64,000 bases of DNA from Brachybacterium squillarum M-6-3. Its GTDB lineage: Bacteria; Actinomycetota; Actinomycetes; Actinomycetales; Dermabacteraceae. The notes under the pieces are model-generated. The model saw only the letters and a program-made list of their open reading frames with translations, was not told where the DNA came from and did not search any database. The stretch covers positions 62,001 to 126,000 of the forward strand of contig NZ_AGBX01000003.1 in assembly GCF_000225825.1 (NCBI RefSeq), given 5' to 3'. The stretch's first letter is position 1, and the number at the start of each line of letters is the position of its first letter. Position numbers and translations under genes: made by a program. Below are positions 1 to 6,816 of this stretch, in pieces.

Positions 1-400
1 TGGAGTCCAGGACGGTGAAGGGCTGCCCGTCCAGCGTGCGGATCTGGTCCTCGCTGAGGTCGGGGAAGTCGATGCTGACGTCCTCGTCGCGGTACAGCAC
101 GACGTCCTGGTCGATCACCTGGCCGCTCTCGTCGCGGATCTCCACCGCGTACTCCACGGGGATGGAGCCGCCGCGGGTGTCGTCCTCGTCGACGACGAAG
201 CCGCCCTGGGCGCGGTCGATCATGTTGCCGATGCCGGAGCTGAGGTTGGTGTCGACCGACTGGATCAGGGTGCGGTTCAGCAGGAACAGCGAGAGGCTGC
301 CGGTGATCAGGGTGCCCGCGATCAGCAGCAGGGAGATCAGGGCGACGATCCGGGTCCACAGGGACACCGGGCGGGAGGCGCGGAGGCTGGGCAGGGTCAC
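1..400 (-). CDS. Sensor histidine kinase, N-terminal part (truncated by window edge)
   Basis: This is the start of a two-component sensor kinase whose catalytic part lies outside the window. A GTG start at 400 gives a short basic N-terminus, then one hydrophobic membrane segment at about residues 18-38 (rich in L, I and A). An extracytoplasmic region follows with an acidic, aspartate-rich stretch. The gene starts 25 nt downstream of the stop of the PhoP-like regulator on the same strand, the usual regulator-kinase order. No HAMP, His-box or ATPase domain is visible here, so the kinase assignment rests on topology and on the neighbour. GTG is chosen because no upstream ATG exists between the regulator stop and the membrane segment. 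Confidence 0.75.
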   Translation of the reverse strand, partial: MTLPSLRASRPVSLWTRIVALISLLLIAGTLITGSLSLFLLNRTLIQSVDTNLSSGIGNMIDRAQGGFVVDEDDTRGGSIPVEYAVEIRDESGQVIDQDVVLYRDEDVSIDFPDLSEDQIRTLDGQPFTVLDS

Positions 401-425
401 GCGCGGATCAGCCCCGGGCGCCGGC

Positions 426-1139
426 TCAGTGGCCCTCGGCGGCGCGCAGGACGTACCCGATGCCGCGCTTGGTGTGGATCATCGGGTCGCCCACCACGTC
501 GACCTTGCGGCGCAGGTAGGAGATGTAGGACTCGACGATGCCGACCTCGCCGGACCAGTCGTAGTCCCACACGTGGTCCAGGATCTGGGTCTTGGAGACG
601 ACGCGGCCGGCGTTGAGCATGAGGTAGCGCAGAAGCTTGAACTCGGTGGGGGAGAGGTCGATGGCGACGTCCCCGCGGTAGACCTCGTGGGAGTCCTCGT
701 CGAGGCTGAGATCGCCGACGACCAGGGCGCTCTCGACCGCGCCCTCGTTGCCGCCGTGGGTGCGGCGCAGCACCGCGCGGATACGGGCCACGACCTCCTC
801 CAGACTGAAGGGCTTGGTGACGTAGTCGTCGCCGCCGACGGTGAGGCCGTTGACCTTGTCCTGGGTCTCGTCCTTCGCGGTGAGGAACAGGATCGGGTAC
901 TGCTCGCCGCGGTCGCGCAGGCGCCGGGTGACGGTGAAGCCGTCCATGTCGGGCAGCATCACGTCGAGCACCACCAGGTCGGGCTGGTGCTCGGTGGCCT
1001 CGCGGATCGCCTCGTTCCCGGTCGCGGCCGTGAACACCTCGAAGCCTGCGAAGCGCAGGGAGGTGGCCAGTAGGTCACGGATGTTGGGTTCGTCGTCGAC
1101 GACGAGCAGACGGGCCTCGAAATCCTGGTCGGTGGTCAT
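426..1139 (-). CDS. Response regulator, OmpR/PhoP family
   Basis: This 237-residue DNA-binding response regulator controls transcription after phosphorylation by the kinase downstream. The receiver domain (about 10-125) shows the acidic pocket D15-D16, the phospho-acceptor D59 in VVLDVMLPDMDG, T87 and K109 in the YVTKPF motif. The C-terminal winged helix (about 140-232) carries SPTEFKLLRYLM and the recognition segment VESYISYLRRKVD. Overall it closely resembles mycobacterial PhoP, which controls envelope and stress genes, but the regulon here cannot be read from sequence. ATG 1139 is preceded by GGGAGC. An upstream in-frame extension exists but runs into the neighbouring gene and lacks family similarity. 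Confidence 0.93.
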   Translation of the reverse strand: MTTDQDFEARLLVVDDEPNIRDLLATSLRFAGFEVFTAATGNEAIREATEHQPDLVVLDVMLPDMDGFTVTRRLRDRGEQYPILFLTAKDETQDKVNGLTVGGDDYVTKPFSLEEVVARIRAVLRRTHGGNEGAVESALVVGDLSLDEDSHEVYRGDVAIDLSPTEFKLLRYLMLNAGRVVSKTQILDHVWDYDWSGEVGIVESYISYLRRKVDVVGDPMIHTKRGIGYVLRAAEGH

Positions 1140-1192
1140 GGGATCACCATGCTCCCGGCGCCTGGGAATCCCTTGGACGTCTGCTGGACGTC

Positions 1193-1615
1193 TCAACCGG
1201 TGACGCGCTGGACTTTCGCGAGGGTCTTGCGCTGCCTGCGGATGGTCATGCTCATCTGGATCATCCGGACCGAGCCGACCAGCGCCATGACCAGGGCGCC
1301 CGCTACGGCGGCGAGCAGCATCGCCACGCCCAGCGGCAGCGAGAACTCGGCGCCGAAGTACTGGAACGGGGTGGAGACGTTGTTCTGGATCACGAAGATC
1401 AGCAGGGCGATCAGCACGATCGCGCCGAGGATCAGCGCCACCCACACCCCGGCGGTGCGGCCGGCGCGGGTGTCGATGTCGGGCTCGGCCGCCTGCTGGG
1501 CCTGGGGGGCCGGCTGCTGCGGCGCGGGCTGCTGCGCGGCGGGGGCCTGCGGGGCCGGCTGCGCGGCGGTCTCGCCGGTGGTGGGGTCCTGGAAGCTCTG
1601 GGGGCCGGTGCTCAT
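1193..1615 (-). CDS. LapA-domain (DUF1049-like) membrane protein
   Basis: The predicted product is a 140-residue membrane protein. Residues 1-50 are a low-complexity Pro/Ala/Gln cytoplasmic region (repeated APQQ and PAPQ units). Two hydrophobic helices follow (about 55-78 and 90-113), separated by a short loop with the FVIQNN segment typical of lipopolysaccharide-assembly-A (LapA) domain proteins. A basic C-terminal tail contains RRQRKTLAKVQ. Such proteins are widespread in actinobacteria, usually without known function, and LPS assembly is not expected in a Gram-positive. The start at 1615 has CAGGAG 5 nt upstream. Confidence 0.8.
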   Translation of the reverse strand: MSTGPQSFQDPTTGETAAQPAPQAPAAQQPAPQQPAPQAQQAAEPDIDTRAGRTAGVWVALILGAIVLIALLIFVIQNNVSTPFQYFGAEFSLPLGVAMLLAAVAGALVMALVGSVRMIQMSMTIRRQRKTLAKVQRVTG

Positions 1616-1709
1616 GGCGACTCCTGAGGCGGGGAGGGGAAGGGGATACGGGCGCCTGGGGCGCGGGACCACTCTAGTCCCGCCCGGTCCCGGCCCGTCC
1701 GTCCGGGGC

Positions 1710-3374
1710 TCAGCCCTGACCGGCGGTGCCGCTCGGCGTGGGCAGGTCCTCCGCGTCGATGATCGCGTAGGCGTAGCCCTGTTCGGCGAGGAAGCGCTGG
1801 CGGTGCGCGGCGTAGTCCTGGTCGACGGTGTCGCGCATGACCACGGTGTAGAAGTGGGCGGCGCGGCCGTCGGCCTTGGGGCGCAGCAGGCGGCCGAGGC
1901 GCTGGGCCTCCTCTTGGCGGGAGCCGAAGGCGCCGGAGACCTGGATCGCGACCGAGGCCTCGGGCAGATCGATGGAGAAGTTCGCGACCTTGGAGACCAC
2001 CAGGCGGTCGATCTCCCCGGCACGGAAGGCGTCGAAGAGCTGCTGGCGTCGCTTGACCGGGGTCTGCCCGGTGATCAGCTCCGCGCCGAGCTCGGTGGAG
2101 ATCTCCTCGAGCTGGTCGAGGTACTGCCCGATCACCAGGAGCGGCTCGCCCGGGTGGCGCTCGGCGAGCGCCCGCACCACCGGCACCTTCGCCCCGTGGG
2201 CGGCACCGAGCCGGGGCCGGTCCTCCGCCTCGGCCATCGCGTAGGCCATGCGGTCCTCGGCCGGCATCGAGACGCGCACCTCGGTGCACTCGGCGGGGGC
2301 GATGTAGCCCTGCGCCTCGATGTCCCGCCAGGGCGCGTCGTAGCGCTTGGGGCCGATCAGGGAGAACACCTCGCCCTCGCGGCCGTCCTCCCGCACCAGG
2401 GTGGCGGTCAGGCCCAGGCGGCGCCGCGCCTGCAGGTCCGCGGTCATGCGGAATACGGGCGCGGGCAGCAGGTGCACCTCGTCGTACACGATCAGGCCCC
2501 AATCGCGGGCACTCATCAGCTCCAGGTGCGGGTGCACGCCCTTCCGCTTGGCGGTGAGCACCTGGTAGGTGGCGATGGTGACGGGCCGGATCTCCTTGGT
2601 GGTGCCGGAGTACTCACCGATCTCGTCCTCGGTGAGGGTGGTGCGGCGCAGCAGCTCGGCCTTCCACTGCCGGGCGGAGACGGTGGAGGTGACCAGGATC
2701 AGGGTGGTGCGGCCCATCGCGGCCATCGCCCCGGCGCCCACCAGCGTCTTCCCGGCGCCGCAGGGCAGCACCACCACGCCGCTGCCGCCGTGGCGGAAGC
2801 CGTCCACGGCCTCCTGCTGGTAGGGGCGCAGGGACCAGCCGTCCTCGGCCAGGGCGATGGGGTGGGCCTCGCCGTCCACGTAGCCGGCGAGGTCCTCGGC
2901 GGGCCAGCCCAGCTTCAGCAGCGCCTGCTTGAGGGCGCCCCGCTCGGAGGGGTGCACGGCGACGGTGGCTTCGTCGAGGCGGGCGCCGATCATCCCGGCC
3001 ACGCGCTTGGCGCGCAGCACCTCCTCGAGCACCGCGCGGTCCACGGCGTGCAGCACCAGGCCGTGCTCGGGATGGGCCTCCAGACGCAGCCGCCCGTAGC
3101 GGTCCATCGTGTCGGCCACGTCGATCAGCAGGGCGTGCGGCACCGGGTAGCGGGAGTTCTCCACGAGGGCGGCGACCACGGTCTCGGCGTCGTAGCCGGC
3201 GGCTCGGGCGTTCCACAGTCCCAGATTCGTGATGCGGTAGGTGTGCACGTGCTCGGGGGCGCGCTCCAGCTCCGCGAAGGGGGCGATGGCGGCGCGGGCC
3301 GCGGTGGCGCGCTCGTGCCCCACCTCCAGCAGGAGGGACTTGTCGCTCTGGACGATCAGGGGGCCGTCGGTCAT
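1710..3374 (-). CDS. DNA repair helicase XPB (Ercc3/Rad25-like)
   Basis: This 554-residue superfamily 2 DNA helicase is of the bacterial XPB type, an ATP-dependent 3'-5' helicase implicated in DNA repair. An N-terminal helicase-associated region (1-180) precedes the RecA-like core. The core shows Walker A PCGAGKT (about 204-210), DEVH box (298-301), TATLVRED with the RED motif, and the C-terminal helicase motifs QRLGRLLRPK. In mycobacteria the XPB gene (Rv0861c) sits beside a gene like the one at 6817-8985; here the pair is separated by three genes. The start is supported by TAGCCT ending 6 nt upstream, suggesting a leaderless mRNA. Confidence 0.93.
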   Translation of the reverse strand: MTDGPLIVQSDKSLLLEVGHERATAARAAIAPFAELERAPEHVHTYRITNLGLWNARAAGYDAETVVAALVENSRYPVPHALLIDVADTMDRYGRLRLEAHPEHGLVLHAVDRAVLEEVLRAKRVAGMIGARLDEATVAVHPSERGALKQALLKLGWPAEDLAGYVDGEAHPIALAEDGWSLRPYQQEAVDGFRHGGSGVVVLPCGAGKTLVGAGAMAAMGRTTLILVTSTVSARQWKAELLRRTTLTEDEIGEYSGTTKEIRPVTIATYQVLTAKRKGVHPHLELMSARDWGLIVYDEVHLLPAPVFRMTADLQARRRLGLTATLVREDGREGEVFSLIGPKRYDAPWRDIEAQGYIAPAECTEVRVSMPAEDRMAYAMAEAEDRPRLGAAHGAKVPVVRALAERHPGEPLLVIGQYLDQLEEISTELGAELITGQTPVKRRQQLFDAFRAGEIDRLVVSKVANFSIDLPEASVAIQVSGAFGSRQEEAQRLGRLLRPKADGRAAHFYTVVMRDTVDQDYAAHRQRFLAEQGYAYAIIDAEDLPTPSGTAGQG

Positions 3375-3380
3375 CCGGCC

Positions 3381-3386
3381 AGGCTA
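3381..3386 (-). promoter_or_regulatory. -10 element TAGCCT, leaderless promoter of XPB helicase
   Basis: The hexamer reads TAGCCT on the minus strand and ends 6 nt before the ATG at 3374. That spacing places transcription start at or next to the start codon, and no Shine-Dalgarno sequence is present. Confidence 0.55.
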
Positions 3387-3440
3387 CGCCCGGGCCGGCT
3401 CCGGCGCGGAGCGGGCGGCGGGTGGTTCGTGACGGGCGAA

Positions 3441-3480
3441 CGCCCCGGCGGCGCTCCCGGAAGGGGTGCCGCCGGGGGCG
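3441..3480 (-). terminator. Hairpin terminator after the 3497-4450 membrane protein gene
   Basis: A GC-rich inverted repeat (arms around 3442-3452 and 3468-3479, one bulged base) sits 17 nt past the stop at 3497. There is no T-run, as is common for actinobacterial intrinsic terminators. Confidence 0.5.
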
Positions 3481-3496
3481 TCGGGCCGGGCCGGGG

Positions 3497-4450
3497 TCAG
3501 CGGCTCTGATCCGCCCGCACGGGGTCGACCAGGCGCCGGCCGTTGAGCCGCTCGAAGACCGCCACGTAGAAGAGGCCGGTGAAGGGGATCAGTGCGATGA
3601 CGGTGATGACCAGGAACCCGGCGACCATGCCGATCGCCGCGAGGATCAGGACCATCACGACCGTGGTGCCCAGGTGAGCCTTCGTGAGCGCGAAGGACTG
3701 CTTGATCGCCTCGCCGGGCGAGGCGCCCTTCGCGGCGGCCGGGGCGGCGTAGACCAGCAGCACCGCGGCGATGATGCCAGGGATGTACAGCAGGAACAGA
3801 CCCACGGTGACGATGAGGCCCACCAGCAGGGTCGTGGCGATCACCCGGCCCGGGGCGATCATCGCCTGGCGCAGGGTGGGCCGTCCGCCCTCGGCGATGA
3901 TCGTGGCCGCGTGCAGCGAGCCGGACTGCCAGAGCAAGGAGATCACCATGGCGAGCAGGAGGACGGGGATCATCGCGGCGTAGGCGAGCAGGAAGTCTCC
4001 CGCCGGGAACGTGTCGGGGTCCTCCCACTGGGGTGCCCGCGCGGCGAGCACACCGACCATGGCGACGAATCCGATGATCGTCACCACGGTGATGACCGCC
4101 ATGTAGATCAGCCCGCTGACCAGCAGCGACACCGGGTTCCGCAGCAGCGCGTTGCAGGAGAAGGTGAAGGCGGCGGCGATGTCCGCACCCAGGTCGGTGC
4201 CGGGCTCCGGGCCGCTGACCACCGGGCCGTAGCCGCTCTGCCACTGTCCGCCCTGCGGCAGCGGGCCGTCCTGCTGCCCGCCGGGCTGCGCCCGCCAGCG
4301 AGTCTCCTCGGGGGCGGGGGAGCCGTAGGGCGTCGGCGCGCTGCCGGCGGGGCCGTCGGCAGCGGAGCCCTCGGCCGGAGCCTGCCTGGAGGGCGCGGCG
4401 GAGGGGTCGGGGCTGCGGTACGGGTCGCCCGGGGGCGGGGTGGTGGTCAT
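3497..4450 (-). CDS. Multi-pass membrane protein with Pro-rich N-terminus
   Basis: A 317-residue integral membrane protein of unknown function. Residues 1-100 are a disordered Pro/Ser/Gly-rich cytoplasmic tail. About five to six hydrophobic helices follow between 105 and 300, in a layout like glycerophosphodiester-phosphodiesterase-associated or DUF7544-like membrane proteins, with a repeated motif in the loop after helix 3 (ASPGEAIKQSFALTKAHLG). It is divergently transcribed from gnd. The RBS GAGGAGCC lies 6-7 nt before ATG 4450. No catalytic motif is visible. Confidence 0.85.
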   Translation of the reverse strand: MTTTPPPGDPYRSPDPSAAPSRQAPAEGSAADGPAGSAPTPYGSPAPEETRWRAQPGGQQDGPLPQGGQWQSGYGPVVSGPEPGTDLGADIAAAFTFSCNALLRNPVSLLVSGLIYMAVITVVTIIGFVAMVGVLAARAPQWEDPDTFPAGDFLLAYAAMIPVLLLAMVISLLWQSGSLHAATIIAEGGRPTLRQAMIAPGRVIATTLLVGLIVTVGLFLLYIPGIIAAVLLVYAAPAAAKGASPGEAIKQSFALTKAHLGTTVVMVLILAAIGMVAGFLVITVIALIPFTGLFYVAVFERLNGRRLVDPVRADQSR

Positions 4451-4501
4451 CGGGCCGGCTCCTCGGGTCGGTCGAGATCATGCATCCAGTGCGGTCCCGC
4501 G

Positions 4502-4507
4502 AGCCTA
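4502..4507 (-). promoter_or_regulatory. -10 element TAGGCT upstream of the 4450 gene
   Basis: TAGGCT on the minus strand lies about 52 nt upstream of the ATG at 4450, leaving a short leader that contains the RBS. The -35 is weak. Confidence 0.35.
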
Positions 4508-4592
4508 TCGGCCCGGCCCTGCCGCGCCGAGCGTCCGCGCCCGGCGGAGGGCAACGCGATGACCGGGGCCGACACGGAGGACCGATCCTCCC

Positions 4593-4598
4593 TAGGAT
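4593..4598 (+). promoter_or_regulatory. -10 element TAGGAT upstream of gnd
   Basis: TAGGAT lies 105 nt upstream of the gnd ATG, within CCTCCCTAGGATGGGGG. A weak -35-like GACACG lies about 16 nt before it. The divergent region 4451-4703 holds no gene. Confidence 0.35.
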
Positions 4599-4703
4599 GG
4601 GGGCGAATCCCCGGGCTCCGCGCCCCTCGCCCCGGCCCTCGTCGGTCGCCGGGCGAGAGAGGCCAGGGCTCCGGATCTGCCGCCACCGATGTGAGGAGAA
4701 CTC

Positions 4704-6164
4704 ATGGCAAGCTTCGCCCCGTCCCCCGCTGATGTCGCCGACATCGGCGTGACCGGAATGGCGGTGATGGGCTCCAACCTGGCCCGCAACCTCGCCCGTC
4801 ACGGCTACAAGGTCGCCATCCACAACCGCAGCGTCGGCAAGACCGAGAAGGTCATCGACTCCTACGGCGACGAGGGGCAGTTCTTCCCCTCCGAGACGAT
4901 GGAGGACTTCGTCGCCTCCCTGCAGAAGCCCCGCGTCGCGATCATCATGGTCAAGGCCGGCGGTCCCACCGACGCCGTGATCGACGAGCTCGCCGACCTC
5001 ATGGACGAGGGCGACATCATCGTCGACGCCGGCAACGCCCTGTTCACCGACACCCGTCGCCGCGAGGCGGCCCTGCGCGAGCGCGGCCTGCACTTCGTGG
5101 GCACCGGCGTCTCAGGCGGTGAGGAGGGCGCCCTGAACGGCCCCTCGATCATGCCCGGCGGCACCCCCGAGTCCTACAAGCGCCTCGGCCCGATGCTCGA
5201 GGACATCTCCGCGCACGTCGACGGCGAGCCCTGCTGCACCCACGTGGGCGAGGACGGTGCCGGCCACTTCGTGAAGATGGTCCACAACGGCATCGAGTAC
5301 GCCGACATGCAGGTCATCTCCGAGGCCTACGACATGATGTCCAAGGCCCTGGGCATGGACGCCGCCGCCATCGGCGACGTCTTCGACCAGTGGAACAAGG
5401 GCGACCTCGAGTCCTTCCTGATCGAGATCACCGCCGGCGTGCTGCACCACGTGGACGACCGCACCGGCAAGCCCTTCGTCGACATCATCCTCGACCAGGC
5501 CGCCCAGAAGGGCACCGGCGCCTGGACCGTGCAGACCGCCCTGGACCTGGGGGTCCCGGTCACCGGCATCGCCGAGGCCACCTTCGCCCGCTCCGTCTCC
5601 GGCGGTGTCGCCCAGCGCGAGGCCGCCCGCGGCGTGCTCCCGGCCGAGGCCGAGACCCAGGCCATCGACGATCCCGAGCGGTTCATCGATGACCTGCAGA
5701 AGGCGCTCTACGCCGCCAAGCTGGTCTCCTACTCCCAGGGCTTCGACGAGATCGCCAAGGGCGCCGAGGAGTACGGCTGGAACATCAACCTCGGCGACAT
5801 GGCGAAGATCTGGCGCGACGGCTGCATCATCCGCGCCAAGTTCCTCAACCGCATCACCGAGGCCTACGACCGCAACCCGGAGCTGCCGCTGCTGCTGGCC
5901 GACGAGTACTTCACCACCGAGATCGCCAAGTGCATCCCGGCCTGGCGTCGCGTCGTGGCCTACGCCGCGGAGAACGGCTACCCGGTGCCGGTGTTCGCCT
6001 CCACCCTGTCCTACTACGACGCGGTGCGCTCCGAGCGCCTGCCCGCGGCCCTGGTGCAGGCGCAGCGCGACTTCTTCGGCGCGCACACCTACCAGCGCGT
6101 CGACGGGGAGGGCACCTTCCACGTCGAGTGGTCCGAGGACCGCCGCGAGAGCCGTCAGGACTGA
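4704..6164 (+). CDS. gnd: 6-phosphogluconate dehydrogenase, NADP-type
   Basis: This 486-residue enzyme oxidatively decarboxylates 6-phosphogluconate to ribulose 5-phosphate, giving NADPH in the pentose phosphate pathway. The N-terminal Rossmann domain holds GMAVMGSNLARNLA (about 15-28), and NRS after the second strand is the usual NADP-binding feature. The substrate site shows GTGVSGGEEGA and the catalytic Lys/Asn in HFVKMVHNGIEY. The C-terminal all-helical dimer domain and YFGAHTYQRVD-like tail are intact. Length fits the long, dimeric form. RBS TGAGGAGAACTC precedes ATG 4704. It faces a small membrane gene across a strong shared terminator. Confidence 0.97.
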   Translation: MASFAPSPADVADIGVTGMAVMGSNLARNLARHGYKVAIHNRSVGKTEKVIDSYGDEGQFFPSETMEDFVASLQKPRVAIIMVKAGGPTDAVIDELADLMDEGDIIVDAGNALFTDTRRREAALRERGLHFVGTGVSGGEEGALNGPSIMPGGTPESYKRLGPMLEDISAHVDGEPCCTHVGEDGAGHFVKMVHNGIEYADMQVISEAYDMMSKALGMDAAAIGDVFDQWNKGDLESFLIEITAGVLHHVDDRTGKPFVDIILDQAAQKGTGAWTVQTALDLGVPVTGIAEATFARSVSGGVAQREAARGVLPAEAETQAIDDPERFIDDLQKALYAAKLVSYSQGFDEIAKGAEEYGWNINLGDMAKIWRDGCIIRAKFLNRITEAYDRNPELPLLLADEYFTTEIAKCIPAWRRVVAYAAENGYPVPVFASTLSYYDAVRSERLPAALVQAQRDFFGAHTYQRVDGEGTFHVEWSEDRRESRQD

Positions 6165-6207
6165 CCTCCCGCGCATGATCCCGGCGGGCCGAGCCCGCCG
6201 GACAGGA

Positions 6208-6240
6208 CGAGAGCCCGGACCGATGCGGTCCGGGCTCTCG
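6208..6240. terminator. Bidirectional terminator, 15-bp perfect stem
   Basis: A perfect 15-bp inverted repeat (6208-6222 and 6226-6240) with a 3-nt ATG loop lies between the convergent gnd gene and the membrane gene at 6262-6549. A second smaller hairpin (CGGCGGGC/GCCCGCCG) lies just before it. Confidence 0.85.
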
Positions 6241-6261
6241 TGCGTGCTGGCGCGGGAGCGC

Positions 6262-6549
6262 TCAGTTGGTGGAGGTCTCCACGTAGTAGGAGAAGCCGCC
6301 GGTGGCGAAGATGATGATCCAGAAGACGATCCACAGCACGATGCAGATGATGTAGGCGATCCAGCCCCACTTGTAGAACTTGTTCGCCTGGGGAAGGTCG
6401 GTGTCCGCCTTCACCAGGCCGAGGATCGCGAACACCATCGTGAAGATGTTGCCCAGGCAGATGGTGCCGACGACGAGCTGCACGATCCACTTCGTCTTCT
6501 TCACCGGGGTGCCGGGAGCGGGGGCGGCGGAGGGATTCTGAGCGGTCAT
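6262..6549 (-). CDS. Small two-helix membrane protein
   Basis: The 95-residue product has a short Pro/Ala-rich N-terminus, a KKTKW basic boundary, then two hydrophobic helices (about 21-46 and 62-84) and a short polar tail. It resembles small actinobacterial membrane proteins of the CCC-motif/DUF4190 type, though I cannot name a function. GAAAGG lies 8-10 nt before ATG 6549. An upstream in-frame extension exists but is unlike the rest and lacks an RBS. Confidence 0.7.
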   Translation of the reverse strand: MTAQNPSAAPAPGTPVKKTKWIVQLVVGTICLGNIFTMVFAILGLVKADTDLPQANKFYKWGWIAYIICIVLWIVFWIIIFATGGFSYYVETSTN

Positions 6550-6760
6550 GATGGGGGCCTTTCGGGATTCGGGGGCGGACGCTGAGGTGTCGGTCCGGTG
6601 ATCTCGGCGATCTGAGGTCACGTGTACAGACAACCAGGTCACGGTATGTGTGAGCGATGGGGAGGGGTCCCCACCCGCTGACGAGTCTGCGGGGTCGGAC
6701 GTCAGATCGACACCATTTCGGGCCGCGAAACGGCAACTTTCCGGGTTACTGATGGGTACC

Positions 6761-6788
6761 TCGGACAGTGCCGGACACCAATGTCCGA
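6761..6788. terminator. Inverted repeat after the helicase-partner gene (terminator or operator)
   Basis: TCGGACA (6761-6767) and TGTCCGA (6782-6788) form a 7-bp inverted repeat about 30 nt past the stop at 6817. A third GGACA copy lies between the arms. It could end the helicase-partner transcript or be an operator for the downstream small membrane gene. The rest of 6550-6816 shows nothing else I can name. Confidence 0.3.
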
Positions 6789-6816
6789 TATGCCCCCCGG
6801 GACGTGGTCCCCGTCC

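Noticed and set aside
1149-3509. Long open frame on the plus strand opposite the XPB helicase
   Set aside because: It is the antisense shadow of a high-GC gene: the translation is Gly/Ala/Val/His-rich with no known fold, and the opposite strand carries a clear helicase.
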